From contig CARTDA010000013.1 in the NCBI GenBank assembly GCA_949066965.1, positions 24,651 through 88,650 on the forward strand: 64,000 nt of DNA, given 5' to 3'. Below the pieces are notes generated by a model. The model made no database searches, was not told the DNA's origin, and saw only the letters and a program-made list of their open reading frames with translations. Each line of letters begins with the position of its first letter. The first letter of the stretch is position 1. Positions 27,992 through 37,132 of the stretch are shown piece by piece. Source of the stretch: COE1 sp949066965 (lineage in GTDB: Bacteria; Bacillota; Clostridia; Lachnospirales; Lachnospiraceae). The position numbers and the translations under genes were made by a program.

Positions 27992-29185
27992 ATGTTTAAA
28001 TTTAGTACCATCCCGGAAGCGTTAGAGGTGCTGAAAAATGGCGGGCTCATTTTGGCGACGGATGATGAGGACAGGGAAAACGAGGGGGACTTAATCTGTG
28101 CGGCACAGTTTGCCACGACGGAAAATGTAAACTTTATGGCAGCGCAGGGCAGGGGGCTGATCTGTATGCCCATGAGCGAGCGCTTTTGCGAGCGGCTTCA
28201 CCTGCCGCAGATGGTAAACCAGAACACCGACAACCACGAAACGGCATTTACCGTGTCCATAGACCATGTGGACACCACCACGGGGATTTCCGCTGCGGAG
28301 AGGGGATACACGGCGCGGAAGGTTGCGGATTTGTCCTCGAAGCCGGAGGACTTCAGGCGCCCGGGGCATATGTTTCCGCTTCTGGCAAAGAAAAACGGGG
28401 TGCTCGAGCGGAACGGTCATACCGAGGCAACCGTTGACCTTATGCGGCTTGCCGGCTTGCAGGAGTGCGGGCTGTGCTGTGAAATTATGGGGGATGACGG
28501 ACATATGCTGCGCACCCCACAGCTGATTGAGATGGCAGAGAAGTGGAATTTGAAGTTCATAACCATCAAGGCACTACAGGATTACAGGAAGAAATATGAT
28601 AAGCTTGTCGAATGTGTTGCAAGCCCGGAGCTTCCGACAGGATTTGGAAAATTCAGGGCTTATGGGTATCGGAATCTGCTAAACGGGGAACATCACGTGG
28701 CGCTTGTCAAGGGTGAGATCGGTGACGGCGAACGCGTGCTGTGCAGGGTGCATTCGGAGTGCCTTACAGGGGACGTGTTCCATTCATCCCGCTGTGACTG
28801 CGGGGAACAGCTTGCAAAGGCAATGGAAATGATTGAGGCAGAGGGCAGGGGTATTCTCCTGTATATGCGTCAGGAGGGGCGCGGCATCGGGCTGCTCAAC
28901 AAGCTCCGTGCATACGAGCTCCAGAGCAAGGGAATGGATACCGTGGAGGCAAATCTGGCGCTTGGATTTGGGGAAGACCTGCGGGAGTACTATATCGGTG
29001 CGCAGATTCTCAGGGATCTGGGTGTCAGGACACTGCGGCTTCTCACCAACAACCCGGACAAGGTGTACCAGCTGTCCGATTATGGTATGGAGATAGTGGA
29101 GCGTGTCCCGATTGAAATCCAGGCAAATGAATATGACGCATTTTATCTTGAGACAAAGAAGATAAAAATGGGACATTATTTGTAG
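27992..29185 (+). CDS. ribBA: 3,4-DHBP synthase / GTP cyclohydrolase II
   Basis: Fused enzyme supplying both riboflavin precursors. The N-terminal domain (about 1-200) has the synthase motif DDEDRENEGDL at residues 20-30. The C-terminal GTP cyclohydrolase II domain has the zinc site in HSECLTGDVFHSSRCDCGEQ and the RQEGRGIGL motif. Length 397 is typical. AAAGGAGG precedes the ATG. Third gene of the operon, 21 bases after ribE. Confidence 0.96.
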   Translation: MFKFSTIPEALEVLKNGGLILATDDEDRENEGDLICAAQFATTENVNFMAAQGRGLICMPMSERFCERLHLPQMVNQNTDNHETAFTVSIDHVDTTTGISAAERGYTARKVADLSSKPEDFRRPGHMFPLLAKKNGVLERNGHTEATVDLMRLAGLQECGLCCEIMGDDGHMLRTPQLIEMAEKWNLKFITIKALQDYRKKYDKLVECVASPELPTGFGKFRAYGYRNLLNGEHHVALVKGEIGDGERVLCRVHSECLTGDVFHSSRCDCGEQLAKAMEMIEAEGRGILLYMRQEGRGIGLLNKLRAYELQSKGMDTVEANLALGFGEDLREYYIGAQILRDLGVRTLRLLTNNPDKVYQLSDYGMEIVERVPIEIQANEYDAFYLETKKIKMGHYL

Positions 29186-29212
29186 ACATTTTTTTAAGAA
29201 AGGAAACAGACA

Positions 29213-29686
29213 ATGAAAACGTATGAAGGAAATTATGTAGCATCAGACAAGGACATTAAAATTGGCATTGTGGCGGCCCGTTTCAACGAGTTTATCACAT
29301 CGAAGCTTCTGGGAGGGGCAGTCGATGCGCTCCACCGCCATGACGTGCCGGATGAGAACATCGAGACAGCATGGGTTCCGGGGGCATTTGAGATTCCGCT
29401 CATTGCATCCAAAATGGCAAAGAGCGGAAAGTATGATGCGATTATCTGCCTGGGCGCGGTTATCCGCGGATCGACATCACACTATGACTATGTGTGCAGT
29501 GAGGTGTCAAAGGGAATTGCCGCGGTGTCACTGCAAAATGACATTCCTGTCATGTTTGGCGTGCTGACGACGGAGAACATTGAGCAGGCAATCGAGCGTG
29601 CCGGCACAAAGGCAGGCAACAAAGGCTTTGACTGCGCGACAGGGGCGATAGAGATGGTAAACCTGATGCGCGCGCTTGATAAATAA
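29213..29686 (+). CDS. ribH: 6,7-dimethyl-8-ribityllumazine synthase
   Basis: Condenses the RibD and RibB products to lumazine; the family forms 60-subunit shells or pentamers. The 157-residue sequence has VAARFNEFI, PGAFEIPL, GAVIRGSTSHYDYV and FGVLTTENIEQA in the expected order, including the catalytic histidine of the STSHYD segment. AAGAAAGGAAAC precedes the ATG. Last gene of the operon; a strong hairpin follows. Confidence 0.96.
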   Translation: MKTYEGNYVASDKDIKIGIVAARFNEFITSKLLGGAVDALHRHDVPDENIETAWVPGAFEIPLIASKMAKSGKYDAIICLGAVIRGSTSHYDYVCSEVSKGIAAVSLQNDIPVMFGVLTTENIEQAIERAGTKAGNKGFDCATGAIEMVNLMRALDK

Positions 29687-29703
29687 TACAGGGACAAAAA
29701 ATA

Positions 29704-29730
29704 AGAGCTTCAGTGGGAAACTGAAGCTCT
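29704..29730 (+). terminator. Hairpin terminator after ribH
   Basis: An 11-bp perfect stem, AGAGCTTCAGT with ACTGAAGCTCT around a 5-base loop, lies 17 bases after the ribH stop. The following U-tract is weak (GTTATG), so termination may be partial. Confidence 0.7.
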
Positions 29731-29961
29731 GTTATGCTCCGGATGTTTTTGAGAGAAATTCCGGAACGAAACTGAAAAAAGGGGAAAATATCTTTACAAA
29801 ACCTATATTATATGATAAATGTGTTTAATAAGCGTATTTTTTGTGAAAAAAGTGTGAATTCCGGAATGTTTTTGGACGAAAAGTCCAATGACAGTATGGC
29901 TGAAAGTGTGTATGATGGGTACATAGATACAATATGATTAAAATGTGGAGGTTATGTGGAT

Positions 29962-30285
29962 ATGGGCAAAGACAATTTGATTTCGCTGGACATGCGTATG
30001 ACAGGAAAGGTAATAAGAAATATGATTACAAAGCGGGGATTTTCCATCAGGGAAATTCAGGAGAAGCTGAATCTGTCGTGTCCCCAGCCTGTGTACAGGT
30101 GGATGAACGGTCAGACAATGCCTTCGCTTGACAACCTGTACATGCTTAGCAATATTCTGGGGATGCACATGGAAGACTTGCTGATGCCGCGCAATGATGA
30201 GATGTGGATATTGCATACGGCAAAGAACACAGATTTTGAGGGGCGTGTAAAAGCTTATTTGAGGGTGGTAAAATCCAATGGATGA
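29962..30285 (+). CDS. XRE-family helix-turn-helix protein
   Basis: A 107-residue regulator with a lambda-repressor-like fold: KVIRNMITKRGFSIREIQEK, PQPVYRWMNG and LYMLSNILGMHMEDLL. The 40-residue tail has no known domain. I use the ATG with GGAGG 10 bases ahead; a GTG two codons earlier is possible. It overlaps the GNAT gene by 8 bases, so the two are translationally coupled. Two TTCCGGAA palindromes exactly 100 bases apart (29759, 29859) precede it and are candidate operators. Confidence 0.82.
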   Translation: MGKDNLISLDMRMTGKVIRNMITKRGFSIREIQEKLNLSCPQPVYRWMNGQTMPSLDNLYMLSNILGMHMEDLLMPRNDEMWILHTAKNTDFEGRVKAYLRVVKSNG

Positions 30286-31015
30286 TGATTTTCATGAAGT
30301 TAAGATTACCGAAAGCGCTGAGGAGGCTGCCTACTTTGATACGAACAGGATCCCATACATTGTCTGGCTGAACGACAGGAACAAGTATAGCAGCTTTCCA
30401 AGCGGTGCATACTGTGTGGAACAGTTAAGCGACATTGATACGCAGTATCTGGACCGGGTTTACAGACGTTTTAACGGGATTCCGTGGGATATTGTCGAGA
30501 CACAGCGCCTCAAAATCAGGGAGATAACAGTGGAGGATGTAACACAGCTGTATGACCTGTATCAGGATGAGAGCGTCGCGAAATATATGGATGCATTGTT
30601 TCCGGATCCGGAGCAGGAGATGGAGTACACGAAGGGGTACATACAGAACGTATATGAATTTTATGGATTTGGGATGTGGGTTCTCGAGGAAAAGGAAAGC
30701 GGCAGGGTAATCGGCAGAGCCGGGCTGGAATACAGGGAAGGCTTTGACGGGCTGGAGCTGGGCTATATGCTGGGCGAAAGATATCAGCATAAGGGCTATG
30801 CGTATGAAGCGTGCAACGCCATACTGTCCTATGGGGTCAGTGAGCTGGAACAGAAAGAATACTGTTCGTTTGTCAGCAGGGATAATATGGCATCCATACG
30901 CCTGTGCCGGCGACTCGGTTTCGTGCCAAATGGGACGGTGCGGCTGGTTGAAACAAATTTTGACGGATTGGTGATGGAAAAGGAGTATCTGCAGTATGTG
31001 TATAGTGCATGCTGA
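30278..31015 (+). CDS. GNAT-family N-acetyltransferase
   Basis: A 245-residue protein. Residues ~70-240 form an Acetyltransf_3-type GNAT domain (RimJ/RimL-like): RLKIREITVEDV, GRAGLEYREG, LGYMLGERYQHKGYAYEAC as the acetyl-CoA-binding motif A, and NMASIRLCRRLGF. The first ~70 residues are an extra region I do not recognise. The substrate is unknown. It is coupled to the upstream HTH regulator. Confidence 0.85.
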   Translation: MDDDFHEVKITESAEEAAYFDTNRIPYIVWLNDRNKYSSFPSGAYCVEQLSDIDTQYLDRVYRRFNGIPWDIVETQRLKIREITVEDVTQLYDLYQDESVAKYMDALFPDPEQEMEYTKGYIQNVYEFYGFGMWVLEEKESGRVIGRAGLEYREGFDGLELGYMLGERYQHKGYAYEACNAILSYGVSELEQKEYCSFVSRDNMASIRLCRRLGFVPNGTVRLVETNFDGLVMEKEYLQYVYSAC

Positions 31016-31132
31016 ACAAAAAGTGCAGGAAAACGGCTGGAATGGTAACACATATAACGCACATGGAAAACAGGATAACGCATAAATGGGAATTTATGAG
31101 CCGGAGACATTCGGGCAGGTGCGAAAAAAGGT

Positions 31133-31161
31133 TTGACATTGGAAAATTGTGGTGGTAAGAT
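31133..31161 (+). promoter_or_regulatory. Sigma-A promoter upstream of the Amt-PII gene
   Basis: TTGACA, a 17-base spacer and TAAGAT lie about 134 bases before the ammonium transporter ATG. A truncated copy of the dispersed repeat sits in the resulting 5' UTR. Confidence 0.75.
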
Positions 31162-31211
31162 ATGTCACATAAAGCAAAGGTGCTAGGGAACAGGGATTCC
31201 ATGGCATCTTT

Positions 31212-31268
31212 TTTTATGCACACGGGAGTCCAGATGAAATATGCTCGTTGGATTATGCTGGTGCATAA
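31212..31268. repeat. Dispersed palindromic repeat, copy 2 (short form)
   Basis: This copy reads TATGCACACGGGAGTCCAG followed by ATGAAATATG, then diverges. Its ends form an 8-bp inverted repeat, TTATGCAC (31214-31221) with GTGCATAA (31261-31268). It lies in the leader of the ammonium transporter gene. Confidence 0.75.
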
Positions 31269-31294
31269 ATGCATGAAAAAAGGAGGAGAAGATT

Positions 31295-33091
31295 ATGACA
31301 GAGTTTCAGGAAGTAATGGATGCCATAAACGGTGAAGTTTATGGCGTGTGGTTTTTAATCGGCGCAGCACTCGTGTTCTGGATGCAGGCGGGGTTTGCAA
31401 TGGTGGAGGCGGGCTTTACCAGGGCAAAAAATACGGGAAACATCATTATGAAAAATCTGATGGATTTCTGTATTGGCACATGCACATTTATCTTAATTGG
31501 TTTCGGGCTGCTGCTCGGCGAGGATTTGCTTGGGTTTATCGGAAAACCCGGTTTTGACATTTTTACGAGCTATGCGGATTTTGACTGGTCAAACTTCGTG
31601 TTTAACCTGGTGTTCTGCGCGACGACGGCGACAATCGTGTCAGGAGCCATGGCAGAGCGGACAAAATTCCTTTCCTACTGTGTGTATTCCGGTGTGATTT
31701 CCGCGTTGATTTATCCGGTCGAGGCACACTGGATCTGGGGCGGCGGCTGGCTTGCACAGATGGGATTCCACGATTTTGCGGGATCCTGCGCAATCCATAT
31801 GGTAGGCGGTATCAGCGCCCTGATTGGCGCAAAGATTTTAGGTCCGCGTATCGGCAAGTTCACAAAGGATAAACAGGGTACAATCACAAAAGTAAATGCG
31901 TTCCCGGGTCACAACCTTACAATCGGCGCACTCGGTGTCTTTATCCTGTGGCTTGGCTGGTATGGTTTTAACGGTGCCGCGGCAACAAGCATCGAAGAGC
32001 TTGGTTCCATTTTTGTCACGACAACAATTGCGCCTGCGATTGCGACAGTCGTGTGCATGGTATTTACATGGGTCAAGTACGGCAAGCCTGATGTTTCCAT
32101 GTGTCTCAATGCATCGCTTGCAGGTCTTGTGGCGATTACCGCAGGCTGTGATGTGACAGACGCATTTGGCGCAATTGTGATTGGCGCAGTGGCAGGCCTG
32201 CTGGTGGTATTTGGGGTATGGTTCCTGGATTACAAGCTTCATATTGATGATCCGGTCGGTGCGGTAGCGGTACACTGCCTGAACGGCATCTGGGGAACCA
32301 TTGCAGTCGGTTTTTTTGCGACAGACTCAGCTCCGGCATTTGCGCGGGGATATGGCGACGGTGTTACATATGGGGCAAACCAGATATGTGGAACAGGGCT
32401 GTTTTACGGTGGTGGCTTCAGGCTGCTTGGAATGCAGCTTGCAGGAATGTTCAGTGTCATCATATGGACGGTTATCACGATTACCATTACATTTTTGGTG
32501 ATTCGGGCGACGTTCGGTCTCCGTGTCAGTGAGGAGGAGGAAATTATCGGCCTGGATGCCACGGAGCATGGTCTTCCGTCCGCATATGCAGGCTTTTCCA
32601 TGATGGATATCTCTAACAGCATGATTATGGAGGAAAACGAGAATACGCAGCTTGGCTCTGACAACTACGAGGAGGCATCCGAGGCACAGAAGAATGCGGC
32701 AGTCAGGGTTTCACAGGTTCCAATGCCGTCGGCGTCCGGCATTTACAAGGTTGTTATTATCGCGAAGCTCTCAAGGTATGATGTGCTCCGCAAGGCAATG
32801 AACCAGATCGGTGTGACTGGCATGACCGTGACGCAGGTAATGGGATGCGGCATTCAGAAGGGAGCCGGCGAGAAATATCGCGGGGCAGAGATTGATGCGA
32901 CGCTGCTTCCGAAAGTGAAGGTTGAAGTGGTGGTATCTTCGATACCGGTTGAGAAGGTCATTGAATCCGCGAAAAAAGTCCTTTATACAGGGCATATCGG
33001 TGACGGAAAGATATTTGTGTACAATGTCGACAAGGTGGTCAAGATTCGCACCGGCGAGGAAGATATGGCAGCGCTTGCGGACGTGGAATAA
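31295..33091 (+). CDS. amt: Ammonium transporter fused to a PII signalling domain
   Basis: A 598-residue Amt channel (about residues 1-420, 11 hydrophobic segments, with FGWYGFNGAA-like GWYGFNGAA and the conserved HCLNGIWG histidine region) joined by a ~60-residue linker to a C-terminal PII/GlnK domain (about 480-595: GVTGMTVTQVMGCG, KYRGAE, GHIGDGKIFV, RIRTGEED-like KIRTGEED). PII proteins plug Amt channels according to nitrogen status, so the fusion puts the regulator in cis. In the T-loop the uridylylation tyrosine after GAE is replaced by Ile. GGAGGAG precedes the ATG. Confidence 0.93.
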   Translation: MTEFQEVMDAINGEVYGVWFLIGAALVFWMQAGFAMVEAGFTRAKNTGNIIMKNLMDFCIGTCTFILIGFGLLLGEDLLGFIGKPGFDIFTSYADFDWSNFVFNLVFCATTATIVSGAMAERTKFLSYCVYSGVISALIYPVEAHWIWGGGWLAQMGFHDFAGSCAIHMVGGISALIGAKILGPRIGKFTKDKQGTITKVNAFPGHNLTIGALGVFILWLGWYGFNGAAATSIEELGSIFVTTTIAPAIATVVCMVFTWVKYGKPDVSMCLNASLAGLVAITAGCDVTDAFGAIVIGAVAGLLVVFGVWFLDYKLHIDDPVGAVAVHCLNGIWGTIAVGFFATDSAPAFARGYGDGVTYGANQICGTGLFYGGGFRLLGMQLAGMFSVIIWTVITITITFLVIRATFGLRVSEEEEIIGLDATEHGLPSAYAGFSMMDISNSMIMEENENTQLGSDNYEEASEAQKNAAVRVSQVPMPSASGIYKVVIIAKLSRYDVLRKAMNQIGVTGMTVTQVMGCGIQKGAGEKYRGAEIDATLLPKVKVEVVVSSIPVEKVIESAKKVLYTGHIGDGKIFVYNVDKVVKIRTGEEDMAALADVE

Positions 33092-33140
33092 TTTGCATAT
33101 TGAAATGACATGTCAGCTGAACAGGATAGCCTGACAGACA

Positions 33141-33175
33141 GAAAGAAGGAACCCGGTAAAAGGGTTCCTTCTTTC
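33141..33175. terminator. Bidirectional terminator between amt and the HD-GYP gene
   Basis: A perfect 14-bp stem, GAAAGAAGGAACCC with GGGTTCCTTCTTTC around a 7-base loop, lies between convergent genes. Confidence 0.88.
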
Positions 33176-33189
33176 TGGTTTAATCCGCG

Positions 33190-34359
33190 CTAAATAATTG
33201 CCTCAATCGAAATGTTCTTGTTGTTCGTCAGCTGTAGCATGCTTTGGTAGTAAGACGCCTGCAGATCGATGATTTCGTTGTTTTCCATGCGGATGACAGG
33301 CTTTGAATAATTGTCATGGTTGATAAAAATGACATTTCCTTCCATGCCGTTGCTGAGCGTGACACGGTGGTTGAGATAGGAGTTTGACACGTTTTCAAGG
33401 AATGTCAGGATGTATTTCATATCATATTTCTGAATGCCGTCATCCTCAAAGTACTTAATCACGGTGAACGGACACATTGCAGAACGGTATACCCGCTCGC
33501 TTGTCATGGCATCAAAGATATCGGCAATGGTGACAATTTTGGAAAACTTGTCAATCTCGTCACCTGTCAGCCCATAGGGATAGCCGCTCCCGTCACATTT
33601 CTCATGGTGCATCAGGGCAGTGTTCTTGACAGGCTCCGGAATGCTGTTGTACCGTCCGAGCAGATGAAAGCCCTCCGTGGTGTGCGTCTTTACGATTTCA
33701 AACTCCTCGGGAGTCAGCTTTCCCGGCTTTCGCAAGACGCCCGTGGGAAGCATGAACTTCCCGACGTCATGGAACAGGCCGCATGCAGTCGCCATCATCT
33801 GGTCTGCTTCCGAGAAATGCAGCCACCGTGCAAGGACATTGGAAATCAGCGCCACATCAATACAGTGGCTGTACACCGACTCATCCTTGTTGTGCATGTT
33901 CAGAAGCATGTCAAAAATGTTGATTTCCTGCGCATCCTGATGCAGAAGCGCCATCGTTTCCTTCAATAACTCGTTTGCGCGGAACGGCTCGTTGCGGTAT
34001 AGTGACTTTGTAAGGTTGTTCTGATAATGCTCGGAGCACTGTGCAAAGTGGTGGGAAAAGCGTTCAAACTGCCTGCTTTCTTTTGTTTTTTCCTTGCTGG
34101 ACTTTGTATGGCTGGCACTGTGGAGCCGGGAAATGGAAGTTTGCATCAAATATCCGGACTGGTTTGTCATGGGTGTTGACAAATCTTCTACAACTTTATC
34201 TTCAATCTGAGCATAATATATGGAATATCCCTCAAGTCGTGCTATAATATTCTCTGTAAGGACGACATTTTTGGGAACAATCGTCTTATTGTCATAGGAT
34301 AAGATGTCCTGGGCAGTTACCATGCCGGGCGTAAGTTCTGTAATTGGGATCTGTTTCAT
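33190..34359 (-). CDS. HD-GYP domain phosphodiesterase
   Basis: A 389-residue protein with an HD-GYP domain (about 145-310): HCIDVALIS, the metal pair in GLFHDVGK, HTTEGFHLL and HHEKCDGSGYP, which is the extended HD-GYP signature. The family hydrolyses c-di-GMP, opposing GGDEF enzymes such as the one at 5.7 kb. The N-terminal region resembles a DUF3391-like module and the C-terminal ~90 residues a PilZ-like beta-rich tail; neither is certain. No transmembrane segment was seen. GGGGGAGCATCC precedes the ATG on the complement. Confidence 0.88.
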   Translation of the reverse strand: MKQIPITELTPGMVTAQDILSYDNKTIVPKNVVLTENIIARLEGYSIYYAQIEDKVVEDLSTPMTNQSGYLMQTSISRLHSASHTKSSKEKTKESRQFERFSHHFAQCSEHYQNNLTKSLYRNEPFRANELLKETMALLHQDAQEINIFDMLLNMHNKDESVYSHCIDVALISNVLARWLHFSEADQMMATACGLFHDVGKFMLPTGVLRKPGKLTPEEFEIVKTHTTEGFHLLGRYNSIPEPVKNTALMHHEKCDGSGYPYGLTGDEIDKFSKIVTIADIFDAMTSERVYRSAMCPFTVIKYFEDDGIQKYDMKYILTFLENVSNSYLNHRVTLSNGMEGNVIFINHDNYSKPVIRMENNEIIDLQASYYQSMLQLTNNKNISIEAII

Positions 34360-34392
34360 GGATGCTCCCCCTTTCTGCAGTAAAAATATAAT

Positions 34393-34545
34393 CGAATGAT
34401 GTAACAGTTCAGCCCGGGACTTTGCACTTGCTGCAAAGTCCGTGAAACAGCGTAGTGGCTGAGGTGCATCAAGCCACCACGAAGTGGTTTTGCATGGCTT
34501 GATGCTTGTAACAGGAAGCCGAATGCTGAACTGTTACCGAATGAT
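34393..34545. mobile_element. MITE with IS66-like ends and 8-bp target duplication
   Basis: A 137-bp non-coding element (34401-34537) with perfect 13-bp terminal inverted repeats, GTAACAGTTCAGC and GCTGAACTGTTAC. It is flanked by the exact 8-bp direct repeat CGAATGAT (34393-34400 and 34538-34545). Inside are two strong hairpins: GGACTTTGC/GCAAAGTCC, and GCATCAAGCCA/TGGCTTGATGC with CCAC/GTGG. GTAA ends and 8-bp duplications are typical of the IS66 family. No transposase is present, so it would be mobilised in trans. It lies upstream of both the HD-GYP and Nudix genes. Confidence 0.85.
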
Positions 34546-34599
34546 TATTAACATTGTAGCTTTTCTTGTCGTAAAAGTCAAACATTAGGAGGTAATTAC

Positions 34600-35211
34600 A
34601 TGAAAAAGTACAGAAAAATTCATAAATTGTCAGACAATAAGTTCCTGAATTTATTTAAACTGGATGCGCTGACGGACAGCGGGCGGGCTTTTGACTATTT
34701 CTTTGTGTCGAGGAGAAACGAGGATAACATCAAGCTGCTGACAAAGGACAGTGCAGCGGAGGGGGTTGTCATCTATCCGGTTCTGCGGGAAGAGCCGGAG
34801 AAGATTGTTATGATTCGGCAGTACAGATATCCGCTGGATGATTATCTGTATGAGCTTCCCGCCGGTCTCATTGACGCGGGGGAGACGCCGGATGTGGCAG
34901 CTGTCAGGGAGATGAAAGAGGAGACCGGGCTTGACTTTACAGTTTATACGAAAGGCGATGGCGCGTACCGCCGGCCGTTTTTTATGGGAGCCGGATTTAC
35001 CGATGAAAGCTGCAATGCAGTTTTTGGATATGCCAGCGGAGCAATCAGCCGCGCGGATATGGAGGACACGGAATCCATCCAGGTCCTGATAGTGGATAAA
35101 GCGGAGGCAGCACGAATTCTAAGGGAAGAAAAGGTTTCCATCAGGGCGGCGTATCTGCTCATGAACTTTCTGCATGCCGATAAACAGGCACCATTCCGCT
35201 TTTTGGAATAA
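34600..35211 (+). CDS. Nudix hydrolase (ADP-ribose pyrophosphatase-like)
   Basis: A 203-residue Nudix protein. The full Nudix box G-x5-E-x7-R-E-x-x-E-E-x-G is present, from GLIDAGE to REMKEETGL. The preceding VVIYPVLREEPEKIVMIRQY and ELPAG are typical of ADP-ribose/NDP-sugar hydrolases (NudF-like), as opposed to MutT. AGGAGG precedes the ATG. It is preceded by the MITE. Confidence 0.88.
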   Translation: MKKYRKIHKLSDNKFLNLFKLDALTDSGRAFDYFFVSRRNEDNIKLLTKDSAAEGVVIYPVLREEPEKIVMIRQYRYPLDDYLYELPAGLIDAGETPDVAAVREMKEETGLDFTVYTKGDGAYRRPFFMGAGFTDESCNAVFGYASGAISRADMEDTESIQVLIVDKAEAARILREEKVSIRAAYLLMNFLHADKQAPFRFLE

Positions 35212-35559
35212 CGAATGTTACATATTATTGTTAAATTTTTTGACGGATTTACAAAGAAGGCAGTGTGTGCACACAGGAGAAGAATGAAAGCCGGATTGAA
35301 AGTTTTGAAAGCCTGCAAATAATATGCGTTATCAAATCAAAAACCATATAAAAGCCTTATAATTAAGGAAAAACCAGGAGGCAAGTACCGGGCGCAGGCA
35401 ATTAAGGGCTATGGCGCATGATTTTGCGTGAAAGAAATAATTCACACTTTTTAAAGTTTGTGTGTTCATAATGTGCAAAGTGTGGTATTATAGGAAAGAT
35501 GACTGGTTCAGAAAATGAATGGGAAACAGGGTAAAAATATAAGGAGATGGAGGATTCAT
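35212..35559. other. Non-coding interval before the DUF6465-like gene
   Basis: No gene was recognised in these ~350 bases. A short imperfect dyad around 35443-35465 (TTCACACTTT with AAGTTTGTGTG) and a weak promoter-like pair, TGTTCA-N17-TATTAT near 35463-35493, are the only signals seen. Confidence 0.4.
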
Positions 35560-35934
35560 ATGAAAGATAAAGAGAAGCTCGGGGAGGAAATTAACCAGGA
35601 TAAACCAGCGGGTGAAAAGGGCAGGACGGACGGGCAGGAGATAGATAAAATAACGATAGATATTGAAAAGGAGCCTGTAAATGCACCGGAGGATGACGTG
35701 AAAAAATCCGGATACAAATCCGAAATCAATGGGATTGAGGTTGATTTTGAACTCCAGTACCGTGACCGTGAAACGGATATGCAGTCTATCGCAACCAGGG
35801 TTACGGAGGACTATGTCAGGAGGGGAAATGCGGCAGATAAGATAGAATTGATCCATGTGTATTTAAAACCGACGGATTTTACGGCATACTATGTGATTAA
35901 CAATGTATATGAGGGAAAGATTCCCTTGTTTTAA
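35560..35934 (+). CDS. Small DUF6465-like protein
   Basis: A 124-residue protein: a highly charged, disordered N-terminal half and a C-terminal ~65-residue conserved part ending in Y-L-K-P-T-D-F-T-A-Y-Y-V-I-N. This pattern matches small Lachnospiraceae proteins called DUF6465. Function is unknown. The ATG at 35560 has AAGGAGATGGAGG ahead of it; an in-frame ATG 45 bases earlier lacks support. No signal peptide or membrane segment. Confidence 0.65.
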   Translation: MKDKEKLGEEINQDKPAGEKGRTDGQEIDKITIDIEKEPVNAPEDDVKKSGYKSEINGIEVDFELQYRDRETDMQSIATRVTEDYVRRGNAADKIELIHVYLKPTDFTAYYVINNVYEGKIPLF

Positions 35935-36013
35935 AGTGGTAGCGCGATACTCACAGAGAATTTCATTTGCCGTGAGTATAAATATTTGACTGGAAAGGGG
36001 AAGCATTCGACAA

Positions 36014-37027
36014 ATGAAGAAGGTTACAATACAGGATATTGCAGCAGAGATGGGGCTTAGCCGCAATACCGTGGCAAAGGCGCTCAACGGTGGTCTCGTC
36101 TCCCCGCAGACAAGGCATGCCGTGGTGCAGAAGGCATGGCAGATGGGATATACCAAGCTCGATGAGAATCTGGTGGAGGAGGTAAAAACAACCTATCGGA
36201 AAGCCAACACCGGAACAATACTGGTGTTATTTAACCAGATGCAGTCCGTGTTCTGGACAAGGGTTTTGGCTGGCATCAGCAACGCCGTCAATGATGAAGG
36301 CTACCGGATGCAGCTTTATGTCGTCAATGAAAAGGACAGGGACGGCGAGGAGGCAGGCAGACTGATAGCCGGGGATGTGAAAGGGGTTATCTTTCTAAGT
36401 GTATTTCCGGCAAGGTTTGTAAAGGGGATTGCCCGCAGGAAGCTGCCTATGACATTTTTTAACAGCCCGGTCAATGCGCAGGAGTATATTAAGCTTGGCG
36501 ATGTCATTAATGTGGAAGGATTTTATTCGATGAACAACCTTACCAATTATGTGATTGAACAGAAGGGATGTACCAAATTTGCCTATATCGGGTTTGCGGA
36601 AGGGTCGCGCATGATACAGGCAAGGTATCTCGGATTCCTGAATTCCTGCAACAAGAACCATATCCGGCTCGACGAACGGATGCAGTATACAAGACCGGAA
36701 AACAATCTTGGCTTCAGTTATGCGATGGTGGAAAAAGTGGTGGAGGATATGCCTTTTATACCGGAAGTGGTTGTCTGTGAGGATGATGATGTTGCAAAGC
36801 ATGCCGCCCTTGCCATTTTGCAGAGGGATTCGCAGGCAGTAAAACGAGTGCTGATTACGGGGTTTAACAACACACTGGAACCGGATTTCTTTAAAAAGGA
36901 TATCCTGACGGTGGACGTGCGGATAGAGGAGATGGGGAAGCGCCTTGTAAAATCTGTTCTGGACAAGGTGAAATGCCCCACGATGGATCATTCGTTTACA
37001 ACGATAGCAACTTACCCGAAAATTTGA
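36014..37027 (+). CDS. LacI-family transcriptional regulator
   Basis: A 337-residue regulator with an N-terminal LacI helix-turn-helix (VTIQDIAAEMGLSRNTVAKA) and a periplasmic-binding-like effector domain (about 65-330). It differs from typical LacI members in the hinge (WQMGYTKLDENL). No sugar transport or catabolic operon adjoins it, so the regulon is probably elsewhere. GGAAAGGGGAAG precedes the ATG by about 9 bases. Confidence 0.88.
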   Translation: MKKVTIQDIAAEMGLSRNTVAKALNGGLVSPQTRHAVVQKAWQMGYTKLDENLVEEVKTTYRKANTGTILVLFNQMQSVFWTRVLAGISNAVNDEGYRMQLYVVNEKDRDGEEAGRLIAGDVKGVIFLSVFPARFVKGIARRKLPMTFFNSPVNAQEYIKLGDVINVEGFYSMNNLTNYVIEQKGCTKFAYIGFAEGSRMIQARYLGFLNSCNKNHIRLDERMQYTRPENNLGFSYAMVEKVVEDMPFIPEVVVCEDDDVAKHAALAILQRDSQAVKRVLITGFNNTLEPDFFKKDILTVDVRIEEMGKRLVKSVLDKVKCPTMDHSFTTIATYPKI

Positions 37028-37132
37028 ATGACAATATAGGAAATACGTGATATAATTTGAATGACTACATAACGTGGTAATAAAAACGGCATAATATTAT
37101 GACAAGATACAAAAAGAAATGGGGTTTTATGA

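Noticed and set aside
34401..34537. Possible T-box leader or tRNA-like RNA upstream of the Nudix gene
   Set aside because: The fold is explained by terminal inverted repeats flanked by an exact 8-bp duplication, the mark of an insertion; no T-box or tRNA consensus is present.
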